Source: Apricaphanius iberus
Lineage: Eukaryota > Chordata > Actinopteri > Cyprinodontiformes > Aphaniidae
Length of the DNA: 64,000 nt
Assembly: GCA_028564705.1 (NCBI GenBank)
Contig: JAPXFQ010000483.1
Location: forward strand, 3,348,001-3,412,000
Direction of reading: 5' to 3'
Below are positions 24,247 to 36,319 of this stretch, one piece after another. A program made the translations under genes and the position numbers. The number at the start of each line of letters is the position of its first letter. Position 1 is the first letter of the stretch. The notes beneath the pieces are model-generated. The model ran no database searches and was not told where the DNA came from. It was given only the letters and a program-made list of their open reading frames with translations.

Positions 24247-26002
24247 GTTTTAAACACTGATAAAGTTATTATAGTTGGAGACTTCAATATTCATGTTGAT
24301 AGTGAAAGTGATAGTCTAAATACAGCTTTTAACATTATCTTAGACTCAATAGGCTTTACTCAAAATGTGCAGGGACCAACCCATTCTTGTCACCACACTT
24401 TAGATCTTGTGTTGACTTATGGCATTGACTGTGAAGAAATAACAGTCTTTCCACATAACCCTATCCTGTCTGATCATTTTCTGATCACTTTTAAACTCAC
24501 TCTAACTGACCATTTCAAACCTGAAAGAAAACTTCATTATACCAGAACGTTATCAGACAATGCTGTAGCAAGTTTTAAAGAAGCTCTTCCAACTTTAATT
24601 TCCTCAGTTAAAAGTACAATAGAAAATAGTGATTTAACTCCTGACCCCTCACAACTTGACATTTTAGTTCATAGCGTTAATTCCTCCCTGCGTCTGGCAA
24701 TAGACAAAGTTGCCCCCTTGAAAAGGAAGGTGGCTAGCCATAGAAGATTAGCTCCCTGGTTTAATTTAGAGCTACGTACCCTAAAGCAGAATGTTAGAAA
24801 ACTAGAGAGAAAATGGCGCTCCACGCATTTACAGGATTCTTATTTAGTGTGGAAAAATAGTCTATTGCTATATAAAAAGAGCCTTCGAACAGCCAGAACA
24901 GCATATTTTTCATCTTTAATCGAGGAGAATAAAAACAATCCTAGGTTTCTTTTTAATACAGTTGCCAAACTCACACAGGATCAAAGCTCTGTCGAGCCAA
25001 CCATTCCCCCAGCTCTTAGTAGTGACGACTTCATGCAATTTTTTATAAATAAAATAGACTCTATAAAAAATAAGATAAATGGGAACCTTCCCAATATGCT
25101 TGCTTCTTCCTTAGTTAGTGAGGCAGCATCAAAAATGGTTGAACCTAATATATGCTTGAACTGCTTTAATGCAGCCGAACTTTCAGATCTACTAAAATTA
25201 TTAGCTTCATCAAAACCTTCAACTTGCATGTTAGACCCAGTCCCAACTAAACTTTTAAAAGAGGTTTTCCCTTTGATTGCTGCTCCAATTTTAGATATAA
25301 TGAATCTATCCTTAATCAATGGATATGTACCACAGGAGTTTAAGATTGCTGTAATTAAACCTCTACTTAAGAAACCATCTCTTGATCAAAACGACTTAAT
25401 TAACTATAGACCGATATCTAATCTTCCCTTCTTATCTAAAATTCTTGAGAAAATAGTTGCACATCAGATGTGTGAGCATTTAAACAATAATGAGCTGTTT
25501 GAGAAGTTTCAGTCAGGCTTTAGAGCTCATCACAGCACTGAAACAGCTCTGGTGAAGGTTACTAATGATATTCTCATAGCCTCAGACAATGGACTGGTGA
25601 CCATTCTGGTCCTGTTAGATCTCAGTGCTGCCTTTGACACTGTTGATCACAATATTCTCATAGAAAGGCTTCAAAGTGTCGGTATAATAGGAACAGCACT
25701 AGGTTGGTTTAAATCTTATTTGTCTAACAGATTTCAGTTTGTTCAGGTAAACAATAGATCTTCCTCAACCTCAATAGTTACTTGCGGAGTACCACAGGGT
25801 TCGGTGCTTGGGCCGATTCTCTTTACTATATATATGCTTCCAATTGGTAAAATCATTAGGCAGCATGGGATACATTTCCATAGTTATGCGGATGATACAC
25901 AGCTATATCTATCCATAAATCCTGATGAATCCAATCAGTTAGTTAGACTACAGGCATGTCTGGAAGATATAAAAACTTGGATGACTCTAAACTTCTTGCT
26001 TC
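24247..26002 (+). pseudogene. LINE ORF2: endonuclease end and reverse transcriptase
   Basis: An open frame of nearly 600 codons with no ATG at its head, because it continues an interrupted ORF. In order: 'IIVGDFNIHVD' and 'LSDHFLITF' (endonuclease), a basic linker ('LKQNVRKLERKW'), then the reverse transcriptase 'NYRPISNLPFLSKILEKIV', 'FQSGFRAHHSTETAL', 'LLDLSAAFDTVDH' (first Asp), 'CGVPQGSVLGPILF' and 'YADDTQLYL' (two Asp). All catalytic acids are present. It ends at 26040 in foreign sequence, so the C-terminal domain is missing. Confidence 0.88.
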
Positions 26003-27672
26003 TGAAAAAAGCAGAAGCGGCGCTGTGTGATAGTAGGTAGAGACGCCATGAAAACTTAGTGCCCCCTGCTGTCCTGGTCGAGCAATGCTGAAAAAACAAT
26101 AGAGAATGGAGTGGAAGAGCGCAGTACTACAAACGGAAAACGTCTCTGTCAATACATCTGCGTCTGAGTGCAAATTTGCAGTCGGGGAAGTATAAACTAG
26201 GCTTAAGGCTTAAGATCAGGGCCGGCCCTGGGGTATTTTGCTCCCCAGGCGAGATTTCGGGAACCCCCCCCCCCCCCCTTTCTAGATACACCCCTGCTTA
26301 TCACTCAGAATGAAATATTGAAATATATACTCAAAATAACCCAGGGCCGGCCCTGCCAGAGAACATGGAAGAAAAAAAACTCCAGTAAATGAGACCTTTA
26401 ATACAGAAATGTGGACTTAATAAAAGTTGTGTTTAATGCCTGCTTAAAGGTTGATATGTATACGTAATATATATACCACCATAGTCTATGATGCTCCCAA
26501 ACTGTTCCCTGTGCTAAAAAGCCCTTAATTCACCTGGATGTTTGCTACATTTGGCCATAACTATTTATTATCGGTAGCTTTGGTCTGCCAGGAAGGCTTG
26601 TTTGAAGAGTTAATTGTTCAGGTGGACTCAGTCTAAATTGGATGGTGAGGCAGAAAATCCGGCACTCTTTTGAGTATCGGGTGAATACTTTTAAAACGTC
26701 CCTATCTCCCATTTGCTTATGGCCTAATTGAAAAGCAAATAGCACACTTGACTGCACCCATGAATCAGTGAGTGATATCTCCTTAGCTGCCTGAGGAATG
26801 AAAGCCTTCTTGGACCTGTCCTGTTTTCCATTGCTTTAAATGGCCTCCCTCACACATTATCTATTGCATTATTGTTCGCAGGATTAATGTTTCTGTGTTT
26901 AACCTTTTCACACACACATTAAGTGGTTTTTGGAACAACTCCAGGATCTAAATGTTGACTCACCAGCTGTGGCACAGAATGATGCTAGATTTATAAACTA
27001 AAGGTATACATGAACTGTATTTTTGTGAGACATGGGGAATTACTTCTACATAAAGTTATTATCAGAAACTAATGATGGATGAAATATTTCATTTGAATAA
27101 CACATTGGACTTGTTTGCTAAATGTTCTGGCTGAGGCTGAACATAAGACATGCTTTTAAAGTGTAAGAAAAACATCATTATCAGGCTGTTTTTTTGTTTT
27201 AGTTTTTGTTAAGTTTAGTTATTTTAATATTTTTTTCTCTTAGACCTAGTTCTTAAACACTTTTGGATTCACAAGATTTTACATACTTTCATACACATGA
27301 CATCAAAAATCACTTACTTTTGGCCAAATTAGATCTCTAGTTTTGATCCTATAGTCAGCTAATTTCTGCTACACAATTCCCAAACATTTGGTTTCAAAAT
27401 ATGCAGCAGGAATATGCAAATAATTAAATTTATTTATATTTATTAGACATATCAAAGATGAAATGTCAAATTGAGAAACTTTAGTTGTTGTTTTTTATTA
27501 GATCGGTGTCTTATTTTGACACATTGACAGGATTGACTTAAGACAAGAAATACGTGATGATCATTAGAAACATCAGGTGAACTACTTATAAAAAGTTCAT
27601 TTAAACATGCTAGGAGAAAGTTGATGTTAAGAGGCATAAAAGGTAGGCTGGTCACTAAAGATAAAGAAGATA
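26003..27672. other. Intergenic with a short repeat remnant
   Basis: About 26218-26356 is bracketed by two copies of 'cagggccggccctg', itself palindromic, around a poly-C run. It may be a small DNA-transposon remnant. The rest is AT-rich and shows no gene. Confidence 0.35.
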
Positions 27673-27677
27673 CATAT

Positions 27678-27976
27678 TGTCATGATTCATCACTCAGCTC
27701 CTCTCACTCCCTCATCATCACACGCACCTGTCTTCAATCTCCAGCCACTCACCTCACGTCCTCATAACCCGTCACCTCCCTTCAGGCAGCGCCGGATCAT
27801 TGTAGAAGGACTTCATTCCAAATGTCCACTGTGTGTTTTCCCTGCCGTCTTTCTCCTGCAGTCCTGTGTCTCCGGTCCTGCCATCCAAACCACCATCATC
27901 ACTTCAAACCTTCAATAAACCGCTCTGCACTCTGCTTCTGTGTTTGGGTCCATACCTTCATGCACACTTCCTGACA
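27678..27976 (+). mobile_element. Solo LTR with 5-bp target duplication CATAT
   Basis: It starts 'tgtca' and ends 'tgaca', and is flanked by CATAT on both sides (27673-27677 and 27977-27981). A polyadenylation signal AATAAA lies at 27914-27919, where an R region would be, giving the plus orientation. It is 299 bp long, C-rich and without coding sequence. The family is unknown, and it differs in sequence from the other two solo LTRs here. Confidence 0.88.
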
Positions 27977-27981
27977 CATAT

Positions 27982-28411
27982 GTTTAGTCTAGGAAAATCA
28001 ATTTGGTGAGTTATTTAGGAAATTACATTAAACACTCTTACATTTTAGCAAATCCAGAATGCAGCTTAACACAGAGAAAAGAAAAAAACCTTCTCTTATG
28101 GACTAAATGTGTTTTGATATGGACAACATTTTAAAAAGGAGGCCTTGATTGGTTCAATCCCAAGGCTTAGTCATCCTCTCTTAGATTGGCTTACCAGGTT
28201 GATGATTAAGGGGAACCAGAAGTTGTGCATCAGGTATACATAAAGCATATAGAACCACTAATGGTAAGTTATTTTCCAATATTTTAGAAATAAGATAAGA
28301 TTTTAATCATGGTTAAACTCCAGATTCAGATGAAGTTATAGGGTTTTTGTCTGGTTTGCAGAACAATGAACAAACTCTACTATTGTGTCTCCTGATAGGT
28401 AAAATCCACGT
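27982..28411. other. Intergenic, no gene seen
   Basis: AT-rich sequence between the solo LTR and the next repeat. Nothing is recognised. Confidence 0.4.
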
Positions 28412-28416
28412 CATTA

Positions 28417-28984
28417 GCAAGGACCATGCTTACAGACATTCGAAATTACTATGTTTATTGAAAAAAGGGGTCAAAGGAATGAAGAGTCTGGGAAGATGAC
28501 CTGAGGGAGGCTATGACGGAGATTCAGCGTGGGGTTGCAGTCTTCTGTAATTCATCTTTTTCCAGTCCTGCTCAGGACCCCACCGACAAAACCTGAAAGA
28601 GAGAAATGTTAAAAGAGGCTAGGATTGTGAAAGGGAGAGGATGAGTGGATGAAGGGATGAGGGAAGGGTCAAAGGGATGAGGGAGAAGTTGAAGGTATGA
28701 AAGGATGAAGGAAGACATTAACTAATGAGGGAGATGTCAATGGTATGACGTGATGAGGAAGAGGTCAAAGGGATGAAGGTGTGAAGGAGAGGCCGAATAG
28801 ATGAGGCTCGATAGAGGGTCGGAAAGGGAGGGGTGGGGAAATGATTGAGTTAGACTCTAAGTTTATATGGACCGCAGAGTAATTGTAGATTAGATCCAGG
28901 CATGAGATGCCAGGTGAAGCGAGTTTGGGTAGATAGCTTAGTGGGAAGTAGATTTTGGGCGTGGTCCTGCTCCCGAACTTAACA
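28417..28984 (-). repeat. LTR-like repeat, copy 1, with decayed internal minisatellite
   Basis: The ends 'gcaaggaccatgc' (left) and 'ggcgtggtcctgctcccgaac' (right) also bound the repeat at 41733-43016. On the minus strand 'ttcaataaa' lies near the 3' end, as in an LTR. The middle (about 28630-28810) is a degenerate run of roughly 25-30 bp units ('gatgagggagaggtcaaaggg'). CATTA flanks both ends (28412-28416, 28985-28989). However, similarity to copy 2 seems to run a few bases past the right end, so the boundary is uncertain. Confidence 0.55.
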
Positions 28985-28989
28985 CATTA

Positions 28990-30920
28990 ACTCCATTTCT
29001 AGTCATTTTTTTCCTTATCCAAGCTGCAAAACATTAAAACCACTTTTGTTTGTGGTTTTGTATCGTCCACCAGGCCCTTACTCTCAATTCTTGGATCAGA
29101 TCTTAGGTGCTTTATCTGATTTAGTATTAAATGCTGATAAGGTAATTATAGCAGGGAATTTCAATATTCATGTGGACACTGAAAGTGATAGCCTAACTGC
29201 AGCCTTTAATATTATCTTAGACTCAATTGGCTTTACTCAGACAGTGAAGGGACCCACACACTCTGGTTGGCACACATGTTATACTGACATACGGCATTGA
29301 GTGTGAGGAATAAACGTCCTCTAAAATAACCCAGTCCTCTCTGATAATTTTTGATAACTTTTGAATTTATTTTACCTGAATTTCCTAAATCTGAACGAAA
29401 AATTCATTACGGTAGAACTTTAACAGACAATGCTGTAACAAGTTTTAAAGAATCTGTTCCATTCTTGCCTCTTTCAGTTTCTGAGAACAACACAGTGGGA
29501 TGGCGATTCTTCATAAATAAAAAAATTCTATAAAGAATAAAATAATTGGCATTCTCCCAAACATGACTAACTCTATCTCAGTAAATGAGGCAGTATCAGA
29601 GAGAACTGTAGAACCATGTTTATGTCTGTACCGTTTTGATTCTGCTGAACTTTCAGAATTATCACAAGTATTAGCTTCATCTAAAACTTCAACTTGTATG
29701 TTAGACCCAATACCAACCAACGTAAATAAGAAATTGTGCCCTCTGGTTACTGGCCCTATTTTATGCCCTTTTTCCACTAGGGTCGCTTTAGACCCGAATG
29801 GTACGGTACGGTGCACTCTAGAACAGGTAGGTTGTGTTTCTATTACCATCTCAGAAGAACATTAGTGTTCAAAGTAGAATAGGAGGCAGATCTTTTAGTT
29901 ATCAGGCTCCTCTCCTGTGGAACCAGCTCCGAGGTTTTAGTCCATGAGGCAGATACTCTGTCTACTTTTAAGACCATTAAGAGGTTTTTAGACCATAAAA
30001 CCTTCCTTTTTGATAAAGCTTACTGCTAGAATTGCTTAGGTTATCCTGAGCTATCTTTGAAATGATGCTGCTATAAGCTTAGACTGTTGGAGAACAGCCA
30101 CTATTCTCTTCTACTACTCTACAAATGTATTTTTTGCTGTTATTCCGGCTTTTAAACTTGTTTCTTTTTCAGTGTTTTTTTTTTCTCCATAAAAGCTCCA
30201 CCTGGTCTGGTATCAGGTTCTGCTACAGCGCCCTGTTGGATGGAGACCATTAAGTGCGGTGAAGCTCCTTGTAACGGAACATCCTCCATGTCTTATCAAC
30301 TTTTCCATTCTTTAATATAGAAACCACTCTTACATCATTTCTTTTTCTTCTTTCTGTGTCTCTGCTTCGTCTTCCTAAACCCCCAGGAAGTCGTGGCAGG
30401 TGATATTATTAATACATTTTCTATAGTTACTGTGGTTCCTTCCTGTGAAAGGGGAGTTTTTCCTATCCACTCTCACTGTATGCTTGTTCAGTATGAGGGA
30501 TTGCTGTGGTTGAAGTCTGCATGATCAGGTCACAAATGCCAGTCAGTGACTCAATGGGATTCATTAAATACAAAAGTTTTTAACTAATTAGAATATATTT
30601 ATGATTGTATTGCAAATTCCTTAATGGACTGAACTTATATAGCACTCTTCTAGTCATACTGAACACTCAAAGCGCTTTACATTGAAGCCACATTCACCCA
30701 TTCACACTCACAGACCGACAACCAACATGGCTCAGTAGGACGATGTTTTTTGGGGTTAAGTGCCTTGCCCAGGGGCACATGTGACATGTGACTGGAGGAA
30801 CCTGGAATTCAACCTACGACCCTCCGATTGCAAGCCAACTCTACTCTACCACTGAGCCACAGTCGCCCTTAAGATGTCTTCTGGTGTGAATCAGTGCTAT
30901 ATAAATAAATTGAATTGAAT
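28990..30920 (+). mobile_element. L2/CR1-type LINE, copy B, internally deleted
   Basis: Same family as copies A and C. The endonuclease part is at 29046-29300 ('[17 protein letters not shown]', 'NFNIHVD'). The linker pieces at 29351-29533 and 29563-29760 ('SERTVEPCLCLYRFDSAEL') follow, but the reverse transcriptase is absent. About 29765-29870 is foreign, GC-rich DNA ('ctagggtcgctttagacccg'). The ORF2 end and 3' UTR resume at 29877 and close with 'ctatataaataaattgaattgaattc'. A SINE interrupts the 3' UTR. No active product is possible. Confidence 0.8.
30625..30866 (-). mobile_element. tRNA-derived SINE with CCTTAA duplication
   Basis: On the minus strand it begins 'gggcgactgtggctcagtgg' (A-box match), then 'aggttgaattcc' (B-box match), the internal pol III promoter of tRNA-derived SINEs. 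It is flanked by CCTTAA (30619-30624 and 30867-30872). It splits the 3' UTR of LINE copy B at a point where other copies read straight through. It is a tRNA-like head on a SINE, not a tRNA gene, because no full cloverleaf or 3' stem is seen. Confidence 0.8.
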
Positions 30921-32913
30921 TCTGAATTATATTATTTTGTGGTTTATTCTTCAGTTCTGCTTTAGTATTTTCTATTAATTTCTTAGATTATTTGTCAGGC
31001 TTTTCTCTTTAGTTCTATTTCTTTTGGGTCACTGTTTAGTGCCTTCACTGTGAATATTAGCTCATGGGTTCTCTTTGTTTTTTACTGGGTCCTCCAGTTA
31101 CCATCACCTTTATCATCTGTAGTGTCTCTGCCTCTATGGCCATTGGGGTCCAGTCTAACCAATGTCCTTTTGGAGTGCTATGCAAGGCATGCTTAAATTA
31201 ATCAGCAGAACAACATTGTCCTTATTAGAGTAATATTATATGAAAAACTATTCTGTTACTAAGAAACATTTGTGTTTAAATATCTAAGTCTTTGTCAGAA
31301 TACTGACAAGCCCAGTAGGCTAAATCATCTTGAAGCACCAAAGATTGGAGCCTCCCCACCAACATTTGTTTAAATGATGAACATCTGAAATCACAGTTTA
31401 TGAGTGCAACATGAATTTAGTAGACAGCGGTGGGGCACAAACGGTCTGGCCCCAAGCTGAGATCGCCCTACCTTCCTCGACAGAGAAAGGCAGCAATGCG
31501 TCACCTGGGCTGTAGTCGACTGGAAATGCTTTGGAAGAAGAAAAAGAAGAAGAGATCCTGCTGTCAAACCACAGGAAGATGTGCCAAGTGCGAGAATTGT
31601 TTATGGATCATACCATGCTTCAACTTGTGGTAAAACTTCGGAAAAGCAACAAGTTACGTTTACGTTCTGTCAGATAGAAGTGTGCAGCCATCTAATGTTG
31701 GTTATCCTTCCTCACTAAAAAAACAAAAAATGAATGAAGTAGATTTTTTAATTAAATCTGAATTCAGCACATTGCCTTTTGAAAGAAAATGAGACATAAA
31801 ATATTTGAGACATCGCCAGCAAGGGGATATTAACATTGTTCAAGAACTTTAAAGTTTAATATATATTTAAAGATTATTTGAAAGATTATAGAGTTATTGA
31901 AATGTTTGCCCAGATGAAAGAACTGCAACAACACTGTTGAGTTAGCCTTTATTTGTAAAGTTATGTGTAAAACAGGTTTTAGTCTTCAATACATTTATAT
32001 AACATGGTGTTTGCGGTGCTTGGGTTCGTCCTATTTCATGTGGTTCATTGAGTACTGATCGAATTCGGACTGATGCATCACAGAAGAATTTGTAGCTGTT
32101 AAGTTGTTATGCCCCACCTAATTTATCATGCCAGAATCGCCATTGGTTATCATATCTGGTACCTTCCCTGTTTTTCCACTCATGATCGATGATCTGTTTT
32201 CCCCGTAGCTTCCCGTGTAAGTTTTTTCAATTTTCTGACATGAAATGAAATATCTCCAGTCAAACTCAATTTTACTGCATGTGGGTCCTTTTCTCAATCT
32301 ACTCAATATGACATATATAAGAAGTCTTGCAACCTTTTAAAAAGATTGGGCAAACAGATAAATATCAATGCTTCAGACATTCATACTTTCCAGTGAATAT
32401 TTGAATTACACACTTAGATTGTGTATTTTGCTGCCTTGCTGCTATGCATGTCAGTGTTTTCTTCAGAGTAAGTACTGGTTTCACTTCTTTATTTTAGGCA
32501 GTGGTGTCAGCAATAACTTATTTGTCCACTCAGCTGCATCCTTCAAAGTCAGTCTCTATTGGGTAGTACAACTTACCTGGTCAGTGTCGCTGAGCAATAT
32601 CCCATGTGGATGTCAGCGTGGTGTTAAAGGGAGTTCATCAGAGAAAATCTAAAGAAGGAGCAGATTTCACAAATAGGCTCCATAAGGTAAATTAATTACT
32701 TTTAGCTTCCTTTACATCAGAAAAAACTAACATACACTTAGTGTTCCAGAACCAATCAAACATCAATGGATTGTGACAAGGTTGAAAAACGTCATCACAT
32801 TGTGAAGGCACTCAACATCCATACATGGGTCATATATGTAGCCCGAACTGACTACAGTGGCAAAAGAGCAATAATGGTCCTATTCAGAGGGTGTCGCTGT
32901 GCACACTATTCAA
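30921..32913. other. Intergenic, no gene recognised
   Basis: A few short ORFs (for example 31430-31633, 32368-32652) have no recognisable domain. Nothing can be supported here. Confidence 0.35.
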
Positions 32914-34182
32914 TTCAATTGACTTTTATTCATATAGCACCAGTTCACAACAAATGTCATCTCAAGTCACTTTACAACAAAAGTCATTTCAATACAATTA
33001 TACAAACATTCCAATCAGTTAAAAGTTTTCTATGGAAGGAATCCCCGAAGATTACGTTGAGTCATCAACGTGAGGTTGTGCCCGGATCATGCAGACTCTA
33101 ACCACAGCTATTCCTCAGCAATCCCTCAAACTGAGCAAGCATGTAGCAACAGTGGAGAGGAAAAACTCCCCCTTAACAGGAAGAAACCTCTAGCAGAACC
33201 AGAACCTGGCTCAGTACAAGCGGTCATCTGCCACGACCATCTGGGGGTCTGAGAAGACAGAGAAGAGACAGCGTGGAGGATGCTTGGTGACTATGAGCAT
33301 CATCTGGACCAACGCTCCCCATCCAGCAGGGGGCGTTATAGTTGAGCAGGGTACCAGATAGAGCTTCTATGGGGAGAAAAACACTTAGAGAAAACTGGGT
33401 TAACAATTGCATTAACATTAGGAAAAATATATCTGGAGAGTAGTAGAAAAGAAAAGTAGAAGGTGTGTTAGGGTCAGTTGAGTCTGAAAAGGATAATTTT
33501 TTTCCTAATTCTTAAGTCTATTAGCAATGTACGGTGTGAGGGAGATGGAGTTGAGGAGGGCTGCCAGACCGGGCTGCATCCTCCCCTCGCCGGATCGGGC
33601 TGAACACTCCATCTCCCTCTACTCCCTGCCTGGAAATCCAGGAGGAAAGAAGGGGGTAAGTGGGTAAGTATTATAGTGCTTATGCATCTCTCTTTGCTCA
33701 TAGGACTGCGCCCTCTCCAGAATCTATGTATTAGAGAGATAATATTATTGGTAAGTGATATAACTGGAGTAGATAAAGGCCCGCTCTTCCGAAGACTCTG
33801 GCATTATCTTTGTCCATCACTTTCTAGCCTTAAAACCTGGTGTAAATTTGTTTCTGTCCTGATTCATGATTCAACCTTTGTTCAATTCTCTAATGATTTT
33901 ATTCTGATAAATTAATACATTGCTGTTAGAAATCGGAGAGGGATTATAAAGTCTAGTGTCTATATGAGTAACTATAAGCTTTATCAAAAAGGAAGGTTTT
34001 AAGCCTAGTCTTAAAAACAGACAGAGTATCTGCCTCACAGACTAAAACTGGGAGCTGGTTCCACAGGAGAGGAGCCTGATAATTAAAAGATCTGCCTCCT
34101 ATTCTACTTTTAGAAATCCTAGGAACTACCAGTAGACCTGCATTCTGACAACAAAGTGCTCTGTTGGGAACATATGGAACAA

Positions 34183-35743
34183 TCAGATCTCTGATGTACG
34201 ATGGAGCTGATTATTAAGGGCTTTATACGTAAGGAGGAGGATCTTAAATTCAATTCTGGATTTGACAGGGAGCCAATGGAGAGTAGCCAAAACAGGAGAA
34301 ATGTGATCTCTCTTTTTAATATTCATCAGAACTCTTGCTGCAGCATTTTGGATCAACTGAAGGCTTTTGATTGCATTTAGTGGACTTCCTGATAATAAGG
34401 AATTACAGTAGTCCAGCCTTGAAGTAACAAATGCATGGACTAGTTTCTCTGCATCACTCCTGGACAGGATGTTTCTAATTTTAGCAATATTCCAGAGGTG
34501 AAAGAAAGAAATCCTAGAAACCTGTTTAATATGAGATTTAAATGTCATGTCAAATATTACATAGAAGTTCTTTCCATTATTACCAGAGGACAAATTAATG
34601 CCATCCAGATGAAGTGATTGATTTAGCAGTTTCCTTTTTAAAGGTTCTGGTCCAAAGACAACAACTTCTGTCTTGTCTGAATTTAAAAGTAGAAAATTCA
34701 GAGTCATCCAGCTTTTTGTGTCTTTGAGACATGCTTGTAATCTACCTAACTGATTGGTTTCATCGGGTTTTATGGATGAATATAATTGGGTTCAAATAAT
34801 TCATCCCGTGTTGTCTAATTATTTTGCCAATTGGAAGCATATATATAGTAAAGAGAATCGGTCAAAGCACAGAACCCTGTGGTACTCCACAAGTAACCCT
34901 TGAGTGTGAAGATGATTTATCATTGACATGAACAAACTGGAATCTGTTGGACAGATATAATTTAAACCAGCCTAGTGCTGTTCCCTTTTTCCCTACATGT
35001 TCGAGCCTTTCTAAGAGAATATTATGGGATAATTCAAGTTCAACAGAATCAAAATGGTACAGAAATAAACATGGTTCTACAGTTCTCTCTGATACTGCCT
35101 CAGTTACTGAGAGAGAGTTAGTCATGTTTGGGAGAATGCCAATGATTTTATTATTCATATAATTTATTTTATTTATGAAGAATCCCATAAAGTTATCACT
35201 ACTGAGAGAAGGGGGAATAGTTGGCTCAACAGAGCTATGACTCTGTGTAAGTTTGGCAACTGTACTAAAAAGAAACCTAGGATTGTTTTTATTTGCCTCT
35301 ATTAATGATGAGAAATATGCTGTTCTAGCTTGTTGAAGAGCGTTTTTATAAAGTAGTAGACTATTTTTCAAGTTAGAAAGAAATAATTTAAGTGTGTAGA
35401 GCGACATTTTCTCTTGTTTCCTAGTATTCTGTTTTAAAGTACACAACTCTGCACTAAACCAGGGAGCCAACCTCCTATGGCTGATTACCTTCTTTTTTAA
35501 GGGGGCTACACTATGTAGCACCAAACGCAGTGAGGAAGTAATACTTTGAACCAGACCATCAATATCTGAAGGGTTAGTGTTGGAATTACTGCCATCCACT
35601 GTGGTATTCTGAGACACATTCGGAAACAAGAATGGAACAGATTCTTTAAAACTTTTTACAGCATTGTCTGATAAAGTTCTACTGTAATGAAATTTTCTTT
35701 CAGATTTTGGAATGTTGGGTAAAGTAAATTCAAAGGTTATCAA
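34183..35743 (-). pseudogene. LINE copy C ORF2 with reverse-transcriptase deletion
   Basis: ORF 35743-34862 carries the end of the endonuclease and the linker ('LKQNTRKQEKM', 'ARTAYFSSLIEANKNNPRFLF'). It then jumps from 'HFDSVELE' to 'SHNILLERLEHVG', so the block with 'NYRPISNL' and the first catalytic Asp is deleted. It regains 'CGVPQGSVL'. ORF 34707-34183 carries the C-terminal domain ('NSDKTEVVVFGPE', 'SRLDYCNSLLSG'). The YADD region between them is frameshifted. Confidence 0.82.
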
Positions 35744-36319
35744 AAAATGGTCAGATAGGACTGGGTTATGTGGGAGGACTATTAGTTAATCACACTCAGT
35801 GCCGTATGTCAGTACAATGTCTAAAGTGTGCCGACCAGAGTGTGTGGGTCCCTTCACTTTCTGAGTAAAGCCAATTGAGTCTAAGATAATATTAAAGGCT
35901 GCAGTTAAGCTATCACTTTCAGTGTCCACATGAATATTAAAATCCCCTATTATAATTACCTGATCAGTGTTTAAAACTAAATCAGATTAAAAAAAACTGA
36001 GATCTGGTCCAAGAATTGAGAGTAAGGGCCTGGTGGATAATACAAAACCACAAACAAAAGTGGTTTTGATGTTTTGCAGCTTGGATGAGGAAAACTAAGG
36101 CTTAGATGTTCAAAAGAGCTGTAGTTAATAACTGGTCTAGGGCAATATTGCAAATCTGAATGAAAGATGGGTGCAACTCCTCCCCCTCGCCCAGTACTTC
36201 TAGGAATGTGAAAATTTTGATAATTGGTAGGAGTTGACTCATTTATAATTACAAAATCCTCCTGCTGCAGCCAGGTTTATGATAGGCAAAATAGATCAAT
36301 TTTATTATCACATATCAAG

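Larger units (their letters stand above)
22030..26002 (+). mobile_element. L2/CR1-type LINE, copy A
   Basis: A non-LTR retrotransposon with a 5' UTR (about 22030-22331), an esterase-type ORF1 (22332-23104) and an endonuclease/reverse-transcriptase ORF2 (about 23160-26000). The 5' UTR and ORF1 match the minus-strand copy C up to about 38030. ORF2 is split by a MITE at 23656-24243. The copy stops just after 'MTLNFLLL', with no 3' UTR, so its end was replaced by other DNA. Confidence 0.85.

Noticed and set aside
26218..26356. MITE bounded by 'cagggccggccctg'
   Set aside because: The motif is itself palindromic, so two copies do not prove inverted termini. No target duplication is visible.
30625..30866. 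tRNA gene suggested by A and B boxes
   Set aside because: No complete cloverleaf. The flanking CCTTAA duplication and length show a tRNA-derived SINE.
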